Origin: Bacteroidetes bacterium UBA6491
GTDB lineage: Bacteria > Bacteroidota > Bacteroidia > NS11-12g > UBA9320
Reading direction: 5' to 3'
Assembly (NCBI GenBank): GCA_002436505.1
Contig: DJML01000126.1
Span: 17,334 to 22,425 of the forward strand
Length of the DNA: 5,092 nt
A model generated the notes under the pieces. That model saw only the letters and a program-made list of their open reading frames with translations, was not told the DNA's origin and did no database searches. Below, piece after piece: positions 1 through 5,092 of this stretch. Position 1 is the stretch's first letter. Each line of letters opens with the position of its first letter. The position numbers were made by a program, and so were the translations under genes.

Positions 1-30
1 GTTATTGAACTTTGCCAGTATGTTTTCCAT
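1..30 (-). CDS. Start of an unidentified gene downstream of iscX (partial, cut by window edge)
   Basis: An ATG (complement of 28-30) opens a frame reading MENILAKFNN to the window edge with no stop. It begins 7 bp after the iscX TAG, and the spacer is purely A/T (TAAAAAA), which fits a Bacteroidota translation start. The tight spacing and shared strand suggest it is a third cistron of the fdx-iscX unit. Ten residues are too few to name a family. It could also be a chance start, so confidence is modest. Confidence 0.4.
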   Translation of the reverse strand, partial: MENILAKFNN

Positions 31-37
31 TTTTTTA

Positions 38-274
38 CTATTGATTGTCTCTCCATTCATACACCCATTGGGATTGTATCATTTCAAGATGCCCTTCATT
101 GCACTCTTCTTTTGATCCCTTAAAGGCCGGTATTTCAAGCACCCAGTTCATCAGGTCCGTAAATCTGATCCGGTAGATCTTTCCTTCGTTGAAATCGTCA
201 CCAAAGCGCTCATAAAGAGCCATCGCAATGTCCTCGTAGTCGTTCCAGTATATAGGTAATTCGAATTCAGCCAT
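38..274 (-). CDS. iscX: IscX-like Fe-S cluster assembly protein
   Basis: The 78-residue product matches the small acidic IscX (YfhJ) family, whose members are usually about 65-75 residues. Visible family marks are the N-terminal W10-N-D with I16-A-x-A-L, the RFTDL motif at 37-41 followed by W44-V, and the C-terminal N59...L63-E-x-I-Q-x-x-W70 helix. In the family, IscX binds the cysteine desulfurase IscS in the cytoplasm and tunes iron-sulfur cluster assembly, possibly as an iron sensor or donor; that role is known from enterobacteria and only inferred here. The gene starts 14 bp after the ferredoxin stop, so the two are very probably co-transcribed, in the same order as at the end of the E. 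coli isc operon. A few extra residues at the N-terminus and between 26 and 35 make it slightly longer than the E. coli protein. The start has no Shine-Dalgarno sequence, only an A/T-rich leader. Confidence 0.85.
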   Translation of the reverse strand: MAEFELPIYWNDYEDIAMALYERFGDDFNEGKIYRIRFTDLMNWVLEIPAFKGSKEECNEGHLEMIQSQWVYEWRDNQ

Positions 275-288
275 GTCAAAGGTATCTT

Positions 289-612
289 TTAATGTCCGTG
301 TAATAATGATTGATCAGGTATCGTCACTTCAATTTCACCACTGATCATGCACTGGCACGCCAGTCTCGAAGTGATCTTTGGATTTATTGCCCGGTCAATG
401 AAATCCTCCTCCTTGTCAGTGATCTCGGGCAGGTTCTCTTCCCCGTTGTCAATATAAACGTGGCATGTACTGCATGCACATACCGCCCCGCAATTATGGT
501 GTAAATTGATGTTATTATCCAGTGCCACGTCAAGCACTGTATCGCCATCACCGGCTTCTAATTCAACTGGTTCTATTGATTCGTCCTCAAAACGAAATTT
601 AACTTTATACAT
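289..612 (-). CDS. fdx: Adrenodoxin-type 2Fe-2S ferredoxin (Isc-type Fdx)
   Basis: The 107-residue protein has the cluster ligands of vertebrate/Isc-type ferredoxins: C41-x5-C47-x2-C50-x35-C86. This spacing is the same as in E. coli Fdx (C42, C48, C51, C87). C45 sits where that protein has its additional conserved cysteine, and C88 is a further one. The SRLACQ segment at 82-87 around the last ligand is also typical. The N-terminal beta-grasp stretch (residues 3-30) and the acidic helix region (63-74, LPEITDKEEDF) fit an electron-transfer protein that docks on basic partners. Family knowledge: Isc-type Fdx supplies electrons for cluster assembly on IscU. The following iscX supports that role here, although no iscS, iscU, hscA or hscB lies in the window. 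It appears to be the first gene of its transcription unit, since the next gene upstream is divergent. Other redox roles of such ferredoxins cannot be excluded. Confidence 0.9.
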   Translation of the reverse strand: MYKVKFRFEDESIEPVELEAGDGDTVLDVALDNNINLHHNCGAVCACSTCHVYIDNGEENLPEITDKEEDFIDRAINPKITSRLACQCMISGEIEVTIPDQSLLHGH

Positions 613-622
613 GATGGAGCCG

Positions 623-630
623 CAAAGCTA
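623..630 (-). promoter_or_regulatory. Candidate -7 box TAGCTTTG for fdx-iscX
   Basis: On the minus strand the octamer TAGCTTTG fits the Bacteroidota -7 consensus TAnnTTTG exactly. It ends only 10 nt before the fdx ATG, so transcription from it would give a nearly leaderless mRNA. I see no TTG at the usual -33 distance. The match may be fortuitous. Confidence 0.3.
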
Positions 631-670
631 CTATTTTAAACCATTCTAAATAAAAAAATCAATTTTACTC

Positions 671-678
671 TACCTTTG
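671..678 (+). promoter_or_regulatory. Candidate -7 box TACCTTTG for the MORN-repeat gene
   Basis: TACCTTTG fits the Bacteroidota TAnnTTTG consensus and ends 26 nt before the ATG at 705. That leaves room for a start site near 683-686 and a roughly 20-nt A/T-rich leader. A clear TTG element about 20 nt upstream is missing, so this is a reasonable but incomplete promoter. Confidence 0.4.
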
Positions 679-704
679 GTATTATAATTGTTAACTGTGA
701 ATAC

Positions 705-1838
705 ATGAAGAAGTTTTGGATCATAGCAATTGTTTCTGTTGTTCTGGGCTCGTCAGCCTCTGCGGCAGTTCCATTTGGAGACAAATTGATGGGTATGCTT
801 GGCAGATCAATTCTGCATCCTGAGATCAATGATTGGATGGATGGGATGCGCAATGAAGGGACCGTTGAGAAATTTGACCCAAATTTGAATCTTTATTCTG
901 TCGAGTACCGCGACCAGGGTGTTGCACTTGATTTTACAATTAATTTTATTCTCAAAGGGATACGTTTGTTTGATAAGGGCAAGATCTTTGACCGATATGA
1001 TTTCGTATTGCCAAATGGTTTGCGGTTTGATATGAACATTGAGGATGTGCTGGTAGCTGACGAAAAATTTGTCTGGGATCAACTCGATCCCTACCACGTG
1101 GAAGCATATCACGACAGCCTTTCAATACTTGTTTATATGAGGAATGACCAGGTGGAGCTGGTACATCTCCGGGCGAACGACACGCTGGTCTTTCAAAAGG
1201 AGTATGAATCTGCCCGTGAATGGAAATTCCGTCTTTTCCCTGACGGGCAGTGTATTGCAGGTAAATGTATTGACAGTGCAGGAGTAATGTACTGGGGCAA
1301 CGGGAAGATAAAATACTCCGGAGAATGGGATTATGGGTTTCCATCCGGTGAAGGGATCTTCATGGATTCTTTCGGACATGCGTATGCCGGTGATTTCTTT
1401 ATGGGGTTTTTCTGGGGAAAAGGCGACTATCGTGATGTGGGAAACTTAGATTATTCCGGAGAATTTGTGATGGGGACAAAGACAGGGTCCGGTACCGCTA
1501 TTTACAGCAATGGTTATAAATACCAGGGAGAGTGGCTGAACGATCTTTTTCATGGAAAAGGGATCTATTACCAACAAAAAGGCTACGTTTTCGAAGGGGA
1601 GTTTTATGAGGGAAAATACCACGGACAAGGAAGAATGACCTCTCCCGTTGGATACTTTAAAGGAACGTTTAAAAATGGCGTCCCTCATGGAGAAGGAGTA
1701 CAGTATTCGACTGAAGGCGATGTTTCGGTGAAAGGAACCTGGATCGACGGTAAGAAGGAAGGTAAATTCGAATTCAATACCAGTGATGGCCGATCAGCGA
1801 TCCTCTTTTATGAAAATGACATCGAAATAAAACGTTAA
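705..1838 (+). CDS. Secreted MORN-repeat protein, function unknown
   Basis: The 377-residue product begins with a signal peptide: K2-K3, a hydrophobic core at 5-15, and an A-x-A site at 18-20, so cleavage after A20 is likely and the protein is probably exported to the periplasm or beyond. There is no lipobox cysteine. Residues 21-180 form a domain I cannot name firmly. Its pattern of GVALDF (72-77), an Ile-Leu-rich strand, then LPNGLRF (102-108) followed by an acidic helix loosely recalls small bacterial domains that read GLxF-x-M-x-x-E/D-V. A Cys pair, C183-IAGK-C188, precedes the repeats and could form a disulfide after export. From 204 to 355 there are seven MORN units of the form Y/F-x-G-E/T-W/F-x-x-G-x-x-x-G-x-G with a period close to 23 residues. 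MORN arrays make elongated beta-hairpin stacks, usually for binding proteins or lipids, and the partner here is unknown. The last 20 residues are not repetitive. The gene stands alone in its orientation, and its TAA overlaps the lysC stop codon. Confidence 0.85.
   Translation: MKKFWIIAIVSVVLGSSASAAVPFGDKLMGMLGRSILHPEINDWMDGMRNEGTVEKFDPNLNLYSVEYRDQGVALDFTINFILKGIRLFDKGKIFDRYDFVLPNGLRFDMNIEDVLVADEKFVWDQLDPYHVEAYHDSLSILVYMRNDQVELVHLRANDTLVFQKEYESAREWKFRLFPDGQCIAGKCIDSAGVMYWGNGKIKYSGEWDYGFPSGEGIFMDSFGHAYAGDFFMGFFWGKGDYRDVGNLDYSGEFVMGTKTGSGTAIYSNGYKYQGEWLNDLFHGKGIYYQQKGYVFEGEFYEGKYHGQGRMTSPVGYFKGTFKNGVPHGEGVQYSTEGDVSVKGTWIDGKKEGKFEFNTSDGRSAILFYENDIEIKR
1314..1769 (+). repeat. Array of seven MORN repeats (protein-level tandem repeat)
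   Basis: Repeat cores begin at residues 204, 227, 250, 273, 296, 318 and 342 of the MORN protein, giving steps of 23, 23, 23, 23, 22 and 24 residues (about 69 bp). Examples are YSGEWDYGFPSGEG, YQGEWLNDLFHGKG and FEGEFYEGKYHGQG. The final unit (VKGTWIDGKKEGKF) has lost the last Gly. At DNA level the copies have diverged strongly. A short block (TCCGGAGAAT) is shared by units 1 and 3, so this is an old array and not a recent expansion. Confidence 0.85.
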
Positions 1839-3103
1839 TCTTCCAGAACGAGCTGAAGTACCCGTTCAGTCCTTTGTTCCATCAGTATTTTCTTGCCGCT
1901 GGCGTAATCGTTGGCAGACTTTTCCAGATCGAAGTTGAAGATTGTTTTCAATTCCAGGTTCTTTTGGATCTTGAGATCGAAAATTTCTTCCAGTTCAGCA
2001 ACGACATTTTTCAGGATGCGGTCCTCTACCGTTGCGCAAACCCTGAAACTGATTGCAGAATTCTGCATCAGCGAGATCTGAATGTTATGCCTGGCGAAAA
2101 TTGAAAAGATACTGCTGAGGTTGTCCTCGACAATAAACGAGAAATCCCTTGTTCTTAAAGACATCAACACCTGGTTCGCCTTAAAAATATAACATGGGAC
2201 CTCGATTACATTTGAACCATTGAATGCCTGAACTTCGGTCCCTTCTTTATTTGTGTCAACAAAAGATCTGACAAATAACGGGATGCCCTTTCTTCGCAAT
2301 GGCTGGATGGTCTTTGGATGGATGACCGTTGCTCCGTAGTATGCTAATTCAATGGCTTCCTTGAATGATATCTTTTTAAGAAGTGTTGTGTCCTGGATCT
2401 TTTTCGGGTCACCATTCATAACGCCATCTACATCTTTCCATATGGTCACTGATTCAGCATCCAGGCCATACGCGAAAATAGCTGCAGAATAATCTGAACC
2501 TTCCCGGCCTAATGTGACTGTCCCCAGGTTCTTGCTTCTTCCGATGAATCCCTGTGTGACAACAATTTGTCTGCTTGCAAGCAATTTTACCCTTTTGCTG
2601 ATAAGATCCGTTGTGATCTCCCAATCCACTTTTCCCCTTCGGTGATCGTCGGAGGTCATGATGAAGTTTCTTGAGTCAAGCCACCGGGCTGAAATACCAA
2701 CAGTGTTCAGGTAATGTGATGTAATACGTGTTGAGATCAATTCACCGAAAGCAACGATCTGATCGTAGTAAAAATCGTATTCTCCTTCAGAAGGTGGAGT
2801 GTCCAGCAGACATTCCAGTTCTACGAAAAGATTATCGACTTCATAGAAATGGTCCATTGAATTGCCTATAAGTTCATTGGTGATCCTGTCATGGAACTTT
2901 TTTACATCATTGAATATTTCTTTTGTCCTTCCATCCTGGGCTACGTACGAAGTAGCCAGTTCTTCCAGGTTGTTCGTGGTTTTTCCCATTGCAGAAATAA
3001 CGACAAGGATAGACTGCCCGTCGTGCATTTTAAGGATATTCCCAACGTTTCTTACCGCATCGGCATCCTTAACCGATGCTCCTCCAAATTTAAATACCTG
3101 CAT
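1835..3103 (-). CDS. lysC: Aspartate kinase (monofunctional)
   Basis: The 422-residue enzyme phosphorylates L-aspartate with ATP to 4-aspartyl phosphate, the first step toward lysine (diaminopimelate), threonine, methionine and isoleucine; it is cytoplasmic. The kinase domain (about 1-290) shows the signature KFGGASV at 5-11, FGELIS at 119-124 with E121 matching the catalytic-region Glu of E. coli LysC, GREGSDYSA at 199-207 (R200 and D204 matching the substrate-site residues), and the nucleotide-site stretch IWKDVDGVMNGDP at 221-233. YGATVIHPKT at 256-265 is also family-typical. The C-terminus (about 311-420) is regulatory: one clear ACT domain at about 311-358, then a poorly conserved second one. 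Where E. coli LysC reads ITTSEVS in its lysine site, this protein reads MQNSAIS (346-352), so the feedback ligand cannot be read off. There is no homoserine dehydrogenase domain, which rules out a ThrA/MetL fusion. The ATG is preceded by an A/T-rich leader without a Shine-Dalgarno sequence. The gene is divergent from fbp and overlaps the MORN gene's stop. Confidence 0.93.
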   Translation of the reverse strand: MQVFKFGGASVKDADAVRNVGNILKMHDGQSILVVISAMGKTTNNLEELATSYVAQDGRTKEIFNDVKKFHDRITNELIGNSMDHFYEVDNLFVELECLLDTPPSEGEYDFYYDQIVAFGELISTRITSHYLNTVGISARWLDSRNFIMTSDDHRRGKVDWEITTDLISKRVKLLASRQIVVTQGFIGRSKNLGTVTLGREGSDYSAAIFAYGLDAESVTIWKDVDGVMNGDPKKIQDTTLLKKISFKEAIELAYYGATVIHPKTIQPLRRKGIPLFVRSFVDTNKEGTEVQAFNGSNVIEVPCYIFKANQVLMSLRTRDFSFIVEDNLSSIFSIFARHNIQISLMQNSAISFRVCATVEDRILKNVVAELEEIFDLKIQKNLELKTIFNFDLEKSANDYASGKKILMEQRTERVLQLVLED

Positions 3104-3125
3104 TTGTTCAATTTAGCTCTCAGTC

Positions 3126-3140
3126 AACGATCATTTCGTT
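3126..3140. promoter_or_regulatory. Short inverted repeat in the lysC-fbp gap (possible operator)
   Basis: AACGA (3126-3130) and TCGTT (3136-3140) form perfect 5-bp inverted arms around the 5-nt centre TCATT, 22 bp upstream of the lysC ATG. The position is downstream of the candidate lysC -7 box, so it could be an operator or a weak hairpin in the leader. Arms this short arise easily by chance. Confidence 0.2.
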
Positions 3141-3158
3141 AACATGCATTTACTGCCG

Positions 3159-3166
3159 TATATTCG
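3159..3166 (+). promoter_or_regulatory. Candidate -7 box TATATTCG for fbp
   Basis: TATATTCG differs by one base from TAnnTTTG and would place the start site near 3171-3174, giving a leader of about 35 nt to the fbp ATG chosen at 3207. No TTG element is seen at the -33 distance. It lies two bases from the opposing candidate lysC box. Confidence 0.25.
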
Positions 3167-3168
3167 CG

Positions 3169-3176
3169 CAAAATTA
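3169..3176 (-). promoter_or_regulatory. Candidate -7 box TAATTTTG for lysC
   Basis: On the minus strand TAATTTTG is an exact TAnnTTTG match. Transcription would start near 3162-3164 and give a leader of about 60 nt before the lysC ATG. The nearest upstream TTG is 14 nt away, closer than the roughly 19-20 nt expected, so the -33 element is not convincing. Confidence 0.35.
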
Positions 3177-3206
3177 GGACATCTTCGTATCAATTCAGAC
3201 AGAGAA

Positions 3207-4199
3207 ATGAATAAGGTAATCACATTAAGTCAGTTTATTGCTGAAGAACAGTCAAAGGCCATGGGGGCCAAAGGCGATCTTTCCCGATTATTTGGTGACA
3301 TTAAACTAGCGGCTAAGATCGTGAACAGGGACATTCGAAAAGCAGGTTTGGTAGACATCCTGGGAGAACACGGTACGGTAAACGTTCAGGGAGAAGATGT
3401 TAAAAAACTGGATGTGATAGCAAATGAGGTTTTTATTGATGCCCTGACAGCAGGTATGGATTGTTGTGCTGTGATATCAGAGGAGGAGGAGATCATCAGG
3501 CAGGTAAATAATGATGCCAAGTATATCGTGGCAATGGACCCGCTGGACGGATCTTCAAATATTGATGTAAACGCTGCTATCGGAACTATTTTCTCAATTT
3601 ACAGGAGGGTGACTCCGATAGGTACTCCGGCTAAACTGGAAGATTGTCTCCAGAAAGGAACCGAACAGATCGCAGCGGGTTACGTGATCTACGGATCATC
3701 GACGATGCTCGTCTATACCACCGGAAATGGTGTCAATGGTTTTACCCTGGATGCTTCAATTGGTGATTTCTGTCTTAGTCATCCGGATATAAAAACGCCG
3801 GAACGCGGCACAATTTATTCCATAAATGAAGGGAATGCCTCGAAATTCAGCCCTGGACTGGAGAAATACATTGCCTATTGCAAAGACGTGAACAAGGAAG
3901 AGAACAGACCCTACAAAGCGCGTTATATCGGATCCATGGTCGGGGATTTTCATCGCAACATGCTTAAAGGAGGTATCTTTATTTACCCGGCTACTCAAGA
4001 CGCACCTAAAGGTAAATTAAGGCTAATGTATGAATGTAATCCGATTGCCTTTATCACCGAACAGGCAGGAGGGATCGCAACTACAGGCACGCAAAGGATC
4101 ATGGAAGTGGAACCTACCGAACTCCATCAAAGGATACCGGTATATATCGGTTCAAAGGAAATGATAGGTGTACTTATGGATTTCCTTCGCGAAAATTGA
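3207..4199 (+). CDS. fbp: Class I fructose-1,6-bisphosphatase
   Basis: The enzyme hydrolyses fructose 1,6-bisphosphate to fructose 6-phosphate, the committed step of gluconeogenesis, in the cytoplasm. I chose the ATG at 3207, giving 330 residues starting MNKVITLSQFI; this fits the family length (E. coli 332) and the usual start just before the x-T-L-x-x-F-I helix. An in-frame ATG at 3144 would add 21 residues with no family counterpart and would lie upstream of the candidate start site. Visible active-site elements are S91-E-E93, DPLDGSSNID at 111-120 (metal ligands D111 and D114), N207, R239-Y240 in RYIGSMVGDFHR, Y260, K270 and E276 in YECNP, all matching mammalian FBPase in order. Part of the AMP site can be recognised: K105-Y106 and R133 correspond to human K112-Y113 and R140, while the N-terminal loop (AKGDLS, 21-26) is only similar to the human GTGELT. 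AMP inhibition is therefore plausible, not proven. The gene is divergent from lysC and converges on gltX. Confidence 0.95.
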   Translation: MNKVITLSQFIAEEQSKAMGAKGDLSRLFGDIKLAAKIVNRDIRKAGLVDILGEHGTVNVQGEDVKKLDVIANEVFIDALTAGMDCCAVISEEEEIIRQVNNDAKYIVAMDPLDGSSNIDVNAAIGTIFSIYRRVTPIGTPAKLEDCLQKGTEQIAAGYVIYGSSTMLVYTTGNGVNGFTLDASIGDFCLSHPDIKTPERGTIYSINEGNASKFSPGLEKYIAYCKDVNKEENRPYKARYIGSMVGDFHRNMLKGGIFIYPATQDAPKGKLRLMYECNPIAFITEQAGGIATTGTQRIMEVEPTELHQRIPVYIGSKEMIGVLMDFLREN

Positions 4200-4213
4200 C
4201 GAAAACAATGTTC

Positions 4214-5092
4214 TTAGCTTGAAGCAGTAATAAATTGTACGGCGGCTTTGATCCTTTCAACCACTTCAGCCTGACCTATAAGTTCGATCATTTCAAAGAT
4301 AGGCGGACCACCTGCCTGACCTGAAACAGCAAGCCTCAGAGGCAACATCATGGCTCCTGCACCGGTATCATTCTCAGCTGCAAGCGCCTCCAGCGCTAAT
4401 TTGATGGTTTCTGCTGTAAAGTTTTCCAGCTTTTCAAGATCAGCAGCCAGACGTAACATCAGATCAGAGGTGTTTGATTTCCATTTCTTCGCTATTGCCT
4501 TTTCATCATAGCTTTTTGGTTTTTCGAAGAAGAAATTTCCTGAAGAAACAATGTCACCTATGAAAGAGATCTTTTCTTTCATCAGACCGACCACTTTTTC
4601 AATATAAGCTGCATCTGCGCTCCAACCTCTAGCGGAGATGTCCGATGAGATCATTTTAGCAAGGGACTCGTTGTCCATGTCCATAAGGTATCGGTGGTTG
4701 AACCACTTTGCCTTTTCAAAGTCGAATTTGGCCCCGGATTTACTCACCCGGTGGATGTTGAATTCTTCGATCAATTCATTCAAAGAGAAGATCTCCCTAT
4801 TATCTGAAGGATGCCAGCCAAGAAAGGCCAGCATATTGATCACTGCTTCAGGAAGGTATCCTGATTCACGATAACCCGAACTTATCTCGCCCGAAATCGG
4901 ATCTTTCCATTCAAGTGGAAATACCGGGAATCCGAGACGGTCTCCGTCACGTTTGCTAAGCTTACCCTGACCATCAGGCTTAAGAATAAGTGACAAATGC
5001 GCAAATTTTGGCATGGTGCTTTCCCAGCCCAGGTATTTGTGCAGCAAAACATGCAACGGCGCTGATGGCAACCATTCCTCACCACGAATAAC
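4214..5092 (-). CDS. gltX: Glutamyl-tRNA synthetase, C-terminal part (5' end outside window)
   Basis: The enzyme attaches glutamate to tRNA-Glu using ATP in the cytoplasm. The visible 292 residues enter mid-protein with VIRGEEWLPSAPLH, a conserved core stretch, so the open frame continues past 5092 and the TTG at 5069-5071 is an internal Leu codon, not a start. The class I KMSKR loop appears as KLSKR at 44-48 of the visible part, followed by the DGDRLGFPVFPLEW segment and GYRESGYLPEAVINMLAFLGW, the latter typical of bacterial GluRS. The segment before it is a mark I associate with Bacteroidota GltX. The SKSGAKFDFEKAKWFN stretch follows, then the alpha-helical anticodon-binding domain ending near the C-terminus, with PLRLAVSG typical of GluRS/GlnRS-like anticodon domains. 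The N-terminal HIGH motif and about 200 residues are missing only because of the window edge. Its TAA lies 14 bp from the convergent fbp stop. Confidence 0.95.
   Translation of the reverse strand, partial: VIRGEEWLPSAPLHVLLHKYLGWESTMPKFAHLSLILKPDGQGKLSKRDGDRLGFPVFPLEWKDPISGEISSGYRESGYLPEAVINMLAFLGWHPSDNREIFSLNELIEEFNIHRVSKSGAKFDFEKAKWFNHRYLMDMDNESLAKMISSDISARGWSADAAYIEKVVGLMKEKISFIGDIVSSGNFFFEKPKSYDEKAIAKKWKSNTSDLMLRLAADLEKLENFTAETIKLALEALAAENDTGAGAMMLPLRLAVSGQAGGPPIFEMIELIGQAEVVERIKAAVQFITASS

Noticed and set aside
310..504. Plus-strand open frame opposite fdx
   Set aside because: It is fully antisense to a clear ferredoxin gene, and its translation shows no family features.
665..853. Minus-strand 62-residue open frame across the start of the MORN gene
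   Set aside because: It is antisense to the signal peptide region, has no family resemblance, and would occupy the divergent promoter gap.
952..1379. Minus-strand open frames opposite the MORN gene (952-1344 and 1122-1379, also 807-1112 and 1446-1688)
   Set aside because: They mirror a well-supported coding region, overlap each other and have no recognisable protein pattern.
2862..3142. Two plus-strand open frames opposite the lysC start, and one at 1874-2104
   Set aside because: They are antisense to the conserved lysC coding sequence; the translated sequences look like reverse shadows with no domain signal.
3144..3206. In-frame ATG at 3144 giving a 351-residue fructose-1,6-bisphosphatase
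   Set aside because: The added 21 residues (MHLLPYIRAKLG...) have no counterpart in the family, and the 330-residue form from 3207 matches the usual length and N-terminus.
3104..3206. Lysine riboswitch or T-box leader upstream of lysC
   Set aside because: The gap is about 103 bp and shared with the fbp promoter, which is too short for either structure, and no long stem or terminator is visible.
3756..3998. Minus-strand 80-residue open frame inside fbp
   Set aside because: It is antisense to the conserved catalytic core of fbp and has no independent support.
4186..4193. TTCGCGAA palindrome as a terminator stem for fbp
   Set aside because: It has no loop or T-tract, lies within the last codons of fbp, and is a simple 8-bp palindrome likely due to chance.
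5069..5071. TTG as a start codon for the gltX frame
   Set aside because: The frame stays open to the window edge and encodes conserved GltX residues (VIRGEEW) upstream, so this is an internal leucine codon.
4638..5085. Open frames at 4638-4874 (+) and 4882-5085 (-) within gltX
   Set aside because: Both are alternative frames of a conserved synthetase gene.

Overview
The window looks like ordinary chromosomal housekeeping DNA from a member of the Bacteroidota. Three things support this. The glutamyl-tRNA synthetase carries the DRLGFPVFPLEW stretch right after KLSKR, which I know from Bacteroidota GltX. None of the starts I examined (fdx, iscX, the MORN gene, lysC, fbp) has a clear Shine-Dalgarno sequence. 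Promoter-like TAnnTTTG boxes, the Bacteroidota -7 element, lie in both divergent intergenic gaps. I cannot place the organism below phylum.

Layout from left to right. A minus-strand cluster covers 1-612: a 2Fe-2S ferredoxin (fdx), then iscX, then the first ten codons of an unidentified gene cut by the window edge. A 92-bp divergent gap follows. At 705-1838 (+) is a secreted protein with seven MORN repeats. It runs tail to tail into lysC (1835-3103, -), a monofunctional aspartate kinase, and both stop codons lie in one TTAA. A second divergent gap of about 103 bp separates lysC from fbp (3207-4199, +), a class I fructose-1,6-bisphosphatase. fbp converges with a gap of only 14 bp on gltX (4214-5092, -), whose 5' part lies beyond the window.

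The genes do not form one pathway. fdx and iscX belong together (iron-sulfur cluster assembly). lysC starts the aspartate-family amino acid pathway, fbp serves gluconeogenesis, and gltX charges tRNA-Glu. Transcription units alternate strand (-, +, -, +, -), with both promoters of each divergent pair in about 100 bp and almost no sequence at the convergent ends.

I found no mobile element, CRISPR array, RNA gene or recognisable new system. The least explained item is the exported MORN protein, whose N-terminal half I cannot assign with confidence.
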